The notes under the pieces: model-generated
The model's database searches: none
What the model saw: the letters and a program-made list of their open reading frames with translations, nothing else
What the model was told of the DNA's origin: nothing
In this document: positions 34,241-46,252 of the stretch, piece after piece
How positions within the stretch are numbered: position 1 is the first letter of the stretch
How the letters are laid out: the number at the start of each line of letters is the position of its first letter
Source: Paramacrobiotus metropolitanus
Lineage: Eukaryota; Tardigrada; Eutardigrada; Parachela; Macrobiotidae
DNA length: 64,000 nucleotides
Direction: 5' to 3'
NCBI RefSeq assembly: GCF_019649055.1
Contig: NW_026570281.1
Span: 558,001 to 622,000 of the forward strand
Program-made: the position numbers and the translations under genes

Positions 34241-36624
34241 GGCGCTGATTGGGCTAGTGAATAATGCATAGACTTTGATCCGAGTATTGTCTAGTAGCCC
34301 GGTTGCCGCTAGATGAATAGCGTCTAATGGAAAGTGACATTAATATATTGCGGACGAATTAGCAGGGCTTTGGTAGCTGCAGCTCGGCCAGTCCCCACCC
34401 TGTAATCCAGGGAGAAAACACTGCATAAAATCTTGGCTACTGAATACAATTACGGCGTAATCGATATGCGCTGTTCAGTGATCATTCATATATTGTACAC
34501 ACAGTCTGATCAATCAAATTAACCGTCCAACACGTACTGCATTTGTACAGCTGCAGCGAGTAGGATGTTGCCGGGAAGAGAAGGGAAGCAGCGGTGGAGT
34601 GCACCAGCGGAAATGACAATTGATCGTCAGTGCCCATTAACGGCCAGCTACAACCTCGGCTGAAAGAGGAATTAACTCAGCGCCTCTTCTTCGGGATTTC
34701 ATCCCGCTCTAATGTTTCAATCAGACCCGCACGCCCACCCGACCCCGCCGGCTCCGGTGTCGTGCTCGCCAATTGCAACTCATCATTAGCCGCATTAAAC
34801 TTCCAAACTGCTAACTTTATATGTTGTTCACGATTCACGCTCAACGACCGAGTGACCTTTACGTTGTTAGCATGATTACGTTTTAAATAGGTGCATTATC
34901 CATTTTTGTTTTAATTTGCTGTTAATAATATGACCTATTGCATTTTTCAAAAATAATACATTTTCGTTTTAAATTATTTTATAGAACTGATGTATATTTA
35001 TGACGGTTGCCCCATCAGAGCGTTTGTGATATTTTTGTATTCGGTTGGTTGCTGATTGAAATGAAATATGTTTAAAATGACGAAAGCGAAGGAAGAGAGT
35101 ATATATTAGCGCGGTGATGGGGTATTTAACGATGTAGTTTTCACGCAATATTTCCTCTAAGGAATCCAACCGTGAGGATGGACCGGTTGTGCCTGGCGTG
35201 CCAAGGTCGAAGAGGGAGGAAGAACTGAACGGAAATGACTGGATGGTGGCCATGCCGGATTCTCATTATTGCATGCTGTTCCACCCAGCTTAACCGGCAA
35301 ATCCTGCAAGTGTACACCAGTGCTTCTATGTATCATGCACACAATTGTACTATACAGCACGACACAGCGCTCAGTGTGCGTGCACAGCGGAAATGAGCCT
35401 GCTCATCGCGGGATGCCAGCAATCGGCATCTTCCCGTTCCGGCCGTTGTTGTTACATGTTCTATGTGGGCCATATATAACACGTTGAATGGCTATTTCGC
35501 AGTCGTGCGCGCTGCCGGTTGCAGGAAAAAGTAGCGTGTCGATCAATATTTGTTCCCAACTTCCCATATCGCTGTTTAAATCCCCAGTCGATGTTGCGTA
35601 GCCAGATTGATAAATAAATTGCCACTTAGTGCCAGAGACACATTGACAGCATGCACACTGGCCAGCGCAAAAGTACAACGGCCAAATGAATAACTGCCGG
35701 CGCATCAGCACATTGTCTTTTTCCCATTTCGCCCCATAAGCTCACTTTCATTTCCGGCTCACTTCCTCCCTTCAATGCACGCTCGGTATCTATGTAGTGT
35801 GTCTATTGTTAGTATCGCAGAGAAATACAAAGTTTTTTCTCCTGCCGCTATTATGCGTTAACGGGCGGAGCTGCAATCCGCAGCGCAGTTATATATTAGT
35901 CAGTAAGCCGCAACACATGTTTGCACAGGGAATTAAGAGGGAATTTTTTTCCTAACGCGACCGCGTATTTCTGTGAGCCTTTGTAATCTCCCGTAGTCAC
36001 TTACTGACAACTCCTGCATAATTATTAACTGCACATGTACAATACAGCGTAACAGTATCGGAGAGTTTTTATCAAATGCTTGACTATTTAATTCATGCCA
36101 AATCAATCTTTTGATTTTACGCATAATTAGATAAGCATGTTTTTTAGATATTGGTGAAGTCAACCGATATACAAATTAATATTTAATGAGCGTTAAATTT
36201 AATGACGCGTCACAAATGTCGTGCAGTTGGTAACGATCGTGTTATGCAAATTTTCATTAATACACAGAAAAGTCTTCTTGTCTAGTTTCATACAAGGAAA
36301 ACGGGCGCGTATGTGGAGTAATGCGATTAGGGTGAGATTTGCGCAGATAAGTGCGTGATTTTCAGTGTGTTTTAATCACGACGAGCATCCGCTATTGAAG
36401 TGCCTTCTGTACACTGGGTGCCGGCCGTGTATTGTGCTGTGCCGGTGAATGATCATGGTGTTGATTGGCCGGCGCATTCCCGCCGCCTCAGTGTTCCGCC
36501 GAGCTGTCGTGCCCTTTGGGATCGGCAGCCGGTGGGCGGAGCCAACTCTGCGGCGACCGGCATCCACATCTTCCCGGATCCTGATGTGCGCGGCATCATT
36601 CCTCTTTTTCAATAACCGCCTAGC
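34241..36624. other. Long intergenic region; no gene supported
   Basis: No recognisable protein or RNA. Short ORFs here lack conserved motifs. The right end probably contains the promoter and 5' UTR of the GTPase gene at 36625. Confidence 0.45.
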
Positions 36625-39349
36625 ATGGACAGCACGGCACATCGCCTGAACATCGTGGAAGCCGGCAACTGCAGTCCCGCTGAACTGCCGGTCACTTCCG
36701 GTGCCGACGGTCTCATCCTGTCGCAGACCATTAAGATTGTGGTGTTGGGCGCCGCTTGCGCCGGGAAAAGCAGTGTTATTAAGCAATTCCTGGGCAATGG
36801 ACAGGACTTCAGTGAGCAGTACGACCCGACGGATCGGCGGTGTAATTACTTCAAGACGGTACTGTGCTTCGACACCAACCTGCACACCATCACGCACTGG
36901 GCACTGAAGATAGTCGGTAAGTGAATAGTTGACATTGTATTGATAATACTTTTGTATAAGAGTGTTGACTGGCCATTTGCATAATCGCATTCCCACGACC
37001 AGCGATACATCCGCCGTGTCAACAGGACTTACTCGGGTGCATTATACGTACATATGCAGACACCGGCGGAACTGTGGCAAGCGCGCGAGAGACGGATATG
37101 TGTACTTAAATTATTACGTGCTGGAGTGTCTGCTTTATTCGTTCCCATTAAATCTCATCGATTTCACCTAATATCGCCGCATTCTGTCCACATAATATTT
37201 ACAGTACCAGCTGGCGCACTGTACTGGACAGAGGCCCTGAGATTTGTGCTGCCTTAATTGCGGAGGATGAAAGATAATGCTTAAGGAAGATTCAATGAAT
37301 GAATATTTTTTATCATTTGTGTAATATGCTGCTTTTGCATAAATTTGATTTCGGATAACTCAAATCTGAAAAATAAAATTTCATTATGAAATTATAAAAA
37401 TTATAGTTGTTTATTTCAGCGAATTCCAAGGTTTTTTCTTTGTTTCATGTCAGTAATCATGGAAAATTAGGAAAACTATATAATAATTGGGCATTTTTAA
37501 GTACAAATAATAATTATTTGCATGCAGTTTATAGTTTTACAGTTACAAATTTAGTTTTCCGTAAATGTATGGTACAATAATTACGCGCCGCTTTTTAACA
37601 CCGGTTGAGCTGGTAGCAGAATTAACTAAACGCAGAATCCGTAAATCTCTTGCACGTACTTAATTGAAAGCGGCGTCGGAGTGGAGGCGGAGGATGGGAG
37701 GAAAAGATCAGCCGGTGCATGCACACTTTGCACAGTGGCATATAAAGGCCGGTGTAATGAAGCGTGGAGGTGTTAATTGGCGGCTGAAATGGTCTAATGG
37801 GTGATTAATTCGTCAACAGGCGTTATTAACTTTAAGGATGATGGCCATTGCAGACGTGCCGGTGACGGAGATCCCGATCGCTTCGCTGTACTCTTGGAGC
37901 AACTTCCTGCAGTACGACGTGGGCCACGCCGCCGTCTACGTGCTGGTGTTCGACGTCAGCGCTCAGATGCACAGCTGGGATTTTGTGCGCTCCATCCGCG
38001 ACCAATTGATCAGCCATCCCAACACGTGCCAGGCCCTAATCTTCGTCGTGGCCAACAAGGTCGACCTACCTTACCAGCTCAGCCGCGCTGACCTCATGCA
38101 CACTGTTAGTTCTAAATCACAGTAGACTGTAAGCTTACTTTTACTCAGTATAAATAATCGCTCATTTTTAAATGCCTATTCAATAAAAAAAAAAGGTTGC
38201 TTACTTTTGCCGAAAAGTAAATGATTATTTAATGTTAATGCAAATCTCAGCCTATTTTTTTAGATCTTGAAGAGTTGCTCGTGGATAGTGGTGGTTACAG
38301 ATGTTAATTTTCCACCACAGATTTAGTATTTACTTCGGTGTGCCCTCTTAAAAGCTACACCTACATATAATATTATTTGGACGATTACGAAGAAATTGTA
38401 AATTAATAAGCAGTCATGCATCTATTCTTTTCTAAGCTTTTATTACCTATAGGGTGATTCATGTAAATAATACCGTCGTATCAACTCAAAATGAGATGAA
38501 ATTGTGTCACTTTGTAACTTTTAGGTACAGAAAATCTGGAAGCACGGCTACGTGGAGGTGAGTAGGGCGGTAATTCACACTTTGCATACGCTGTACGTGC
38601 CGGCAATCTTGGGAAAGGTCACGCTGAGTGGTACTGCTAATGCCCATTGAGATAAATATTTCAGTTAAACGATTAATCAAATATTCATCGGTATGCTCTG
38701 TGTATATCGATCCAGATTCCGGCGGCGATGCGGAGGCGTTTTCGCAAGGTGAAAATCAGCTCGCACAAACGTTATTTTTCCGCTGTTCAACAGCCGGTGG
38801 GATAGCAGTGTGTGTGAGATAGACGGGCCACTATACTAACGTGCCGTGCTTGAGGTTTTTTGCCGGAAGATTGTAAGAGCGAATTGACTGTATCGATTGG
38901 CATGTTGGGGCGACAAATTACGCCGGCCGGGAAAGCATTAGCCATGCCAGTCAGTCAGTCAGCTGATCCCCCAATGCCCGCTGCCGGCACAATGTACATC
39001 GGATGCAGCGCATGCGCAACTGTTGTGTTACTTTGCATGACGGCGGAAGTGCACAAGTGCGTTGCCGTTCAGTGCATAATTGGCGCAGCTGGCAATGGCG
39101 GCATTAGCCAGCTTGTCAATTTGATGATAAAGAAAGTCTATTGTACTGTGTTGATTATGCACCGTTGTGTTGCAGTGCTCAGCCAAGAAGAACTACCACG
39201 TCCTCGGACTCTTCCAGGCCATCATCGAGGCCGTCCAGATTAAACTGCAGTCGCAGGCCGAAACGCGCCTGAAGCAGGACGGACTGCGTTTCGGCTTCAG
39301 CTGGCGCCGCTTCCGCCTCAACAAGCCCCACAAGTGCTCCATTCAGTAG
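36625..39349 (+). CDS. RASL10-like small GTPase, copy 1
   Basis: Four exons in phase, 249 residues: 36625-36916, 37854-38104, 38525-38557, 39176-39349. P-loop GAACAGKS, G4 ANKVDL (NKxD) and G5 CSAKKNY are present. The G3 motif DxxG is replaced by DVPV in the context IVDVPVTEIPIASLYSWSNF, matching the RASL10 family hallmark (DFPPI...). The 3' context GYVECSAKxNYH also fits RASL10. It ends in KCSIQ, a CaaX-like box (CSIQ) for prenylation, after a basic tail (WRRFRLNKPHK). RASL10 proteins are atypical Ras relatives at the plasma membrane; loss of the switch II glycine implies altered hydrolysis. The N-terminus has an extra stretch of about 35 residues before the P-loop. The start is the first ATG in frame with good context. 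Confidence 0.88.
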
Positions 39350-42300
39350 CTGAAAGAAATTAGACACGACCATCAAGCTCCTTACTATGCGGCAAATGCA
39401 ACGGGACTCAATGGGACGGAGCTCGCTTTCTTTTTTAGCAGTGCATTCTCTGGTGCATGCACGCTAAGTGCAGTATTCGCTGTTGCCACTGAATCACTCT
39501 CGACTCCCATTTTCCCGCTGGTGTGATAGATTAAATCATTAAAGGGTATGTACGATAAGTGGCAGTGGCTACGTACGGAGTTCGAAAAGTCCGGACCGCG
39601 CTCCACGAGTACATGAATGAATGATCGTTCCTTCTTTAACGTTAAAAAGGAATGTCCAATCATTCTGTGCACCTAGAGCACGGCCGTGCTAAAGTACGCA
39701 GATCGGGTTGCTCCGCTGAACAGCAGACACATTGCGTTTTTTGTAAAGAGCCGGCCACTGGGCAGTAAGCAGCGCATTTAACCTAATTTAATTCGAGTTA
39801 GACCAGGTAGCCCACTTCCGGCTAGGGTGATAATCTAGCACGGAATTTTAAACCTGGCTTGTGTGATTAAAAATAGCAACTTCGAAACCTTTGCACCTGA
39901 ATCGTTCCTTTTTTGTAACATAGCGCAAGGACATCTCATCCATTTTATTAATACACCTTAATCCTTCATACGCTCTTTACTTTGACATGTGTATTTACTG
40001 TATATATTTGCTTTGGAGAAATTACTGCATGACCGAACATAAAAAATAGATGAAAAAAAGGAAACAAAGTTGTCGATTTTTTTAAAAAGAAAGAAAAATC
40101 TCTCCAAAGGGGCGATCTTTTCTTTACCAGGTAATTTTTTGTAGGTTCTTTCAAGAGTTAGGGAGCATGTGTATACAGTGTATTAATCCATTATCGAATA
40201 AACACATACAGATAGCATTCCATTTTATGAACTAAAAAAGGAAAAAATGCAGTAAAGGATGGCGCACAAATGTCAAAAACATTTTTAACGGCCCTCGTAC
40301 GTATATACAGATATATGAAGTACCAAGCGTCCCGAAGTCCATCCAGCTTTTGCAAAAATTTGTTGCAGTCCCAATTGCTACAGCCATGACCGGAGTTGGG
40401 ACTGCAATAACTCCCGTCATGGCTGTTACTCCTTGTAACTGGCTTTTAACTTCTGCGCCCTCAATTTTAGTTTTACGTGTAGGTATAATATCGCATCTTT
40501 TGAAATTTGTGTGCCCCAGTTCAATGCTCAATTGTGCACAGCAAATGTTTTGGTAGCTGAATCTTACTTGTTGGCGTAAAGTTGCAAACAACGTACCTTA
40601 CTGACCATAAATCTAAAATGGACACTCTCTCCCTTTTTCACCCCCTTTAAATGTTAGCCAAGAGAGGGGTTGATAAGGGGCGATACAGGCTACAAGGGGG
40701 TGATAGCAGTAGTTTCCGGCTTCGCTCTCCACCTTGTTATCGTCTATATATCAATACGCATACTTGGGAACTAAGTAGGAAGTATACACGCTCTTCGTGC
40801 CGCCTAATTGGGAACTAAGAGAACTAGGAACAAGGAGCTGGTTAATATAGGTAGTGATGTGGGAAGAGGTGGAAATAAGTATGGTCGGATGCCAGATAAC
40901 GTACTTCTACTTTAGCAACCGAAAATGCAGAATAACTCGTTTCCGGTATTTAAACTAATCGAATACCGAATACAGCGTAACTTTAGTCACTGCAGTTTCC
41001 AGGCATGTTCTGTCCAAATCACCCAGTTATTGCCCCTGACATTGGATGCTATAAATAACAAATAACTTGTGTTTTTAAGAAAACGAGATCAGGCCGGAAA
41101 CCGGGTGGAAACGAAAATAACGTGCATCGAATTTCCTTCAGAGGTAGCAGGGCATTTCGCGATCCAACCCAAAAAGTGTTAGTTTGTCCAACTGTGTCAA
41201 ATCACGTTGCCCGAGATCTTGCGGCGTCCAGTACGGCAGCTGATCATGGCGCTGACAGAATTGCAAAATCTGGAACGAGCAAAAAGGTCAATAAGCCCGT
41301 TTTACGAGCCCCATGAAAAAAAGCCGATCAACGAAAGGTTAGTCTTACTACAGAAGTACAGATAGTCCCATCTGGCCTTGGATAAAGGTTTTATGTACAG
41401 TGCATTACCTCCACCATCCTGTCCATTATATTCCAGTTGTCTTGAGCGTAAACATTCTGAGCAAGCCACACAGACAATTTCTCTGTGTCTACGGAAGTAT
41501 CCTGCTACACTAAATTTCATAGGTCACGTTTTCTACTCAGAGATTGATGCGCCCATTGGGTATAGCTGCATAGGAATTAACGCGAAGCGAGTACAGATCA
41601 GGAATTCACAGTTTCAACATACTACAACACCACAGACCGATGCAGCCGCTCGACAGGCTGCAGCTGTCAGATTCAATCTATTCTCCAAACGTTCCAGAAT
41701 ATTCCACCGACATCGGCCGAACACCACTGTCGGTTTACGACTGCGTGCTTTTTCCTGTGGTTGCAGAGAATTTTATTCATAAACAGGAACTCTCTACACT
41801 GTGGTAGCCCCTGCATTCGCCGATATCCTCAACCATTACCTAAATTGCGGAGGATGAAAGGCATTTTAGCTGCAAAGAAGTATTCCACATGTACAAAACG
41901 ACTGCGTTCAGACTCCCGGTTTAGCGGTCCCGCTGGAGGAGTGCATTGTACCGACAGGTAGACGCTTTTACAGTTTACCTGCAACTTTCTGATTTATTAT
42001 GAACTCCCATTTCGTGGAAACTCGGCTATTTTTACTCTGTCAATGGAATGCAAATAGTGACAGATGTTCGTTAAAAACTTCTGGCAACCATGTGATTTCA
42101 TGGCACCCTTCGCCGCTGTGGACAATCGTTGGGGTCGTTTGCTGGGCGCAAATGTGGTCCATCGTAATTATTCGGCCTTACATTTCGTACGCTTCTAAAT
42201 TCTTTACGGTCACCGTTCCCTACTAGTTGTTTGAATGCTGCACCTGGGATACGTAATGCACACCTTTCAACACTGCAGTATTTTCTGTTGCGGAGGAAGC

Positions 42301-43395
42301 AAAACGCGCAGACTCAAAAGTAATACGAGTAAAGAAGCTAAAAAGGCCGAAGTAGTGTTCCAGAATAAAGTTATTGCGCATTGTTCACGCACCTATTTGT
42401 CCTAAAAACTCGGAGATCATTTTGCCTTTGAAGAACCAGTGTGTGACTAAGCAAACAAACAGGATACGGGTAGGCGGCGTACCCTGCCATTTCCTCCTTC
42501 CAAATATTTCACACGTGCTGTGGTGTCCGATCCAAGTTGCACAAGTTCGCATGTCCGAAAAGCGAACGTTTTCTTGCTGACTAACTGAGTTTCGAGAACT
42601 TCAGGCGACGGTGCGATGCGAATGTGATCAAAGGCTACCCGAGTAGCAATTCAGCCGGATACCAGGTCCATGCATGGTGAACGGAAATGCGCACTAGTGC
42701 CTCTTTTGGACAAGGGCGAGACGGAAGGGAGTCGTAACGGTCTCTCATCCAAACACGTTGTAATGTCAGCGTTGGTGCTGGTAGACTCGTCCGTACTCGA
42801 CAAGTTCCACCCGCCGTCCAGAGCAGTCAAATTTGAAGGTTGATCAGCAGACAATATTTATCATATTTGCGTCTTACCAGCGTCAGCCTATAAGAACACT
42901 AAGAAGTGTGCTGTGTCCAGTAATACCTGGAACTTGACGAAAATGACCTTGCCAAAAACCGTTTGCAGTTAGACCACTGTCGACAGTGCAGAACACTACT
43001 ACGAGAGGTCATGGTCGCTACATCCTTAAACATTTCGAAAACGATTGGCAATCCGAAACATGCGATCACATGCGACATCGTCATGTATGATTATGGATAC
43101 TGTGTCACTTAATTGTATGTAATACTCTTTAATTACAAAGCAACCACACTAATTGCTAATTTATTGACGGTATGATACGAAACGTGGTCACAGAACTTTC
43201 GATAAGTCATGTGGTTCGGTGATGGAAAGGCGGAACAACACAAGATGGAAAAAAATACAGTCAAAGAGCAATCTAAGTATCAATAAGGCAACAGAGAATG
43301 GTCACAAGTACCGTCCATAAAACCGCCTCTCACTCGTTCATCCTTAGCATCGGACTGAGTGTATCGGATAACAAACTACAAACTGGGTAAAAACG
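39350..43395. other. Intergenic region; no gene supported
   Basis: It contains overlapping hairpins at 40363-40426 and an interrupted open frame at 41246-41782 (TAG at 41363), described separately. Otherwise no coding or RNA feature could be recognised. Confidence 0.4.
40363..40426. repeat. Two overlapping, mutually exclusive hairpins
   Basis: Hairpin 1: TTGCAGTCCCAA (40363-40374) pairs with TTGGGACTGCAA (40396-40407), perfect. Hairpin 2: ACAGCCATGACCGGAGTT (40380-40397) pairs with AACTCCCGTCATGGCTGT (40409-40426), 17 of 18. The arms overlap at 40396-40397 and the loop of one holds an arm of the other. Confidence 0.8.
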
Positions 43396-45396
43396 TCAGC
43401 AAAGCGTGCAGCGGTTGCGGCGCAGCACCGGGAATAACCGCTCCGTGGAGCGGACATTCCCGTACAGACGATTCTCCATGAGTTTGGTCAGGGTTTTGAA
43501 GGCGTGCTGAATGTTCCAGTTGTACTTAGCCGAACACTCTACGTAGTGCCACTTCCACTGCTTGCGGATGACGTTGACCATTTCCGCATACCGCTTACTC
43601 AAGTGTCCGCGTTGGCCGTGCAGCACATCGTACTTGTTGCCCATGACGATGAGTGTCGGTGGCGGCGTTGCAGTCCCGCCACCGCCTAACTCCGGCAGCT
43701 GCTCGCGCAGTCGGCGGATGTAGGCGAAGGAGTCGTCAGAAGTCAGATCGAAGACCAGGATGTAGGCCAGGGCGTCGGCGGGAGCGGGCGGGGCGTGGAC
43801 GATAGCCTCCCATTCGGGGGGCAGCTTCGGGGGGTTGGTGCTGCTGCGGCTGGTAGTAGGTGTGGCCACCGGGGCGGGGAGGTCGAGGATAGCCAGCTGG
43901 TAGAGGCGCTCGTTGAGGCCGACGGATTTGTAGTGAATGTGGAGGGCGGCGGTGGGCCGGTACTGCTCGCGGTACTCGCAGTCCATGAACTGCCCGATGA
44001 TCTGCGTCTTCCCTGTTGATCACGCAAAACAGTCGTTAAGCAGAGTTTTTTACTGTCGGTGAGGTTTAAAGTGAAGGGAATAAAGGTTGTTTCTTTCACT
44101 CGCGATATCGATATCCACTGAAAGAAGATACACGCAATGCGGCACACCACGCCGACGGAATGCAGTAGATCAGTAGCAAGCAATTTTTAAAATCTTGATC
44201 AACCTACTAGCACAAACAGTGCGCATGCGGCAAATGGCAACATGTAGGTTAATTTTAAGAAAAAACAGGTCCGACTAAAAGTAAGTGCTGAGCGTCCAGA
44301 ACACAATCTTTGTTTAGCTAGGTATATCAGTGTATTTCAAAATTAATAGCAACTGTTCTCATTCTGGTACATTCATCGTGGCATGCTATTCAACTGCAGA
44401 ATATTGTTATCATATAAAACGTTTTTGTAAATACTGAAAATAAATGCACAAAATGTATATACGCGTCATTAACACTACAATGGTATGCATACAAGTACAT
44501 ACTCCATAGTTAACTGGCTAATCGATTACTTGTAGTGATTCATCAAAGTTGTAGAAAAGCAAACGGAAGTACTTCCATAATCTCCTAGTGGTCCATTTAG
44601 TAACGTACTCGCGGAGCGGGATTTTTTTATTGCTTTTTGTAAAAACTCGGCTGCTTTGCTCTTGTGTACTGTAAGTAGTCGTTATGCAGTAAGTCTTTAT
44701 TTGTGTACAGAGTACTATGCTTAACGTAATAGTGCGATCATTAAAATTTACGAGTATAAACGAGGATGTCTACCAGCCTACCACTGAAAAGAGCCAAGCC
44801 TCAACCAACCGATATTTGTGTACTAAGCAGTGTTTACCTGCAAGATGCATAATTACTATGCGCCACCGGAGTGAAATCATGCATGTAAACAGTAGGGAAT
44901 GTTCCAATCAAAACAACACATTTTGCAATAAAATCCTATAATTTAATCGGAACTTTTCTGTCATTAAGTATAAATTAGTATGCACAGCGCGTTAGAGGCG
45001 ACATGATAAAAGGGCATGCATTCACTGACTACTCGATCAGCTGTGATGATAAACGCTGTCACACTCTGCCAGACACATACTGCGTTATTCCTCCACTCTA
45101 CTGACTAATCGAATGATGCGAATTAGCCTAAACACAAACTTCACTCCAGACACATTTCCATTAGACAAAAACCCTGGCAGTAACTACTCGGGCGAAAACT
45201 CAAGCCAGAAAAGTTGGAAGTCAAACGCAGCATGACAATTATCAAGGATTCAAGGGTACTTTACAACGCAGTCCTACACAAACACAAAGATCGCTTAATT
45301 GGGCGACAATAGCCGAGCGAATCACTCACCGGAAGCGGCACTGCCCAGTACCAGGATTGTAATCTGCGGTGACACACATTCCAAGTCATCCGGCAT
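43396..45396 (-). CDS. RASL10-like small GTPase, copy 2
   Basis: Two exons, 45396-45330 and 44012-43396, give 227 residues. The intron (1,317 bp) splits the P-loop GSAASG|KT exactly between codon parts. G4 is GNKYD, G5 ECSAKYNW. G3 reads ILDLPAPVATP, again D-x-P instead of DxxG. The segment HYVECSAKYNWNIQHAF and the tail LRRNRCTLC match human RASL10A/B closely (VECSAKYNWHI, LRRNRC + CaaX). A Pro/Ser-rich insert (TTSRSSTNPPKLPPEWEA) enlarges switch II and a Gly-rich loop precedes G4. CTLC is a probable prenylation box. Paralogue of the gene at 36625, opposite strand, diverged strongly outside the motifs. Confidence 0.9.
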
Positions 45397-46252
45397 TCCT
45401 GATCCTGCCGCGGCCGGCTGCATTCAACTACGGCCAACACAGTCAACCAGCCGGCAAACACGATTAATCCAACTAACGCATCAACTAAATGCTACTCCGT
45501 CGCTGCACATTCTACCCGGAAGAAACCGAGTCAAACACCAAAAACCGCTCCCGTGAGTCTTTTATATTATACATGCGTCGGCCGTCAAGTGGAGCGAGCG
45601 CCCGGGATTATTTGCTATTCAGCGTCTAATTAATTGTCAAGTGGACGCTGCACTGCCAGTTAATTGCCGCCTCAAGTGAATTTTATTGACGACTATACAC
45701 ACTGACACTGTACACACAGAAAACGAAAAAACACATGGCTTTTGCGGAGTAAACAGCGGGGTGAAGAAAAACTGTATCAACGTAACAGAATGCGATCCAT
45801 CACAGGCGGACACACGCAGACCCGTTCAATCACGGCCTCGCGTGCCAAACTATCCGGCTTTGTATGCCCGGCACGGCAGGGCGACGCCCCGCGCCAGTGC
45901 TGACTAACCCCGCACAGCAGCATCGTCTTGCACTGGCACATGTTTATCCAAACAGGACCAACACCCGGGAATGGAATGCCGGGCATTTTTCAGTCAGTTT
46001 TGCTTGTTTTTTTCCATCAGCCATTTATTCCCACTGCAGTGCAGTGCAAAGCGGGTGCAAAACGTCGCTTACGAGTGGCGATGGTTTGTGTGTCAATGGG
46101 TGTTTTACGAGCACAGCTGCACGGCGTCCCAGCTCTCACACTCACAGCCTAATGATGACTGCCGTCAGCCAGGCGGAAGCGCCCAATCGATGCCCGAGCG
46201 GTAATAGCTTATTAATGACACAAATTAACGCCCATCCATCACGATCCCCATA
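45397..46252. other. Spacer between two minus-strand genes; no gene seen
   Basis: Open frames here on the plus strand (45864-46514) run antisense into the esterase last exon and show no domain of their own. Confidence 0.45.
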
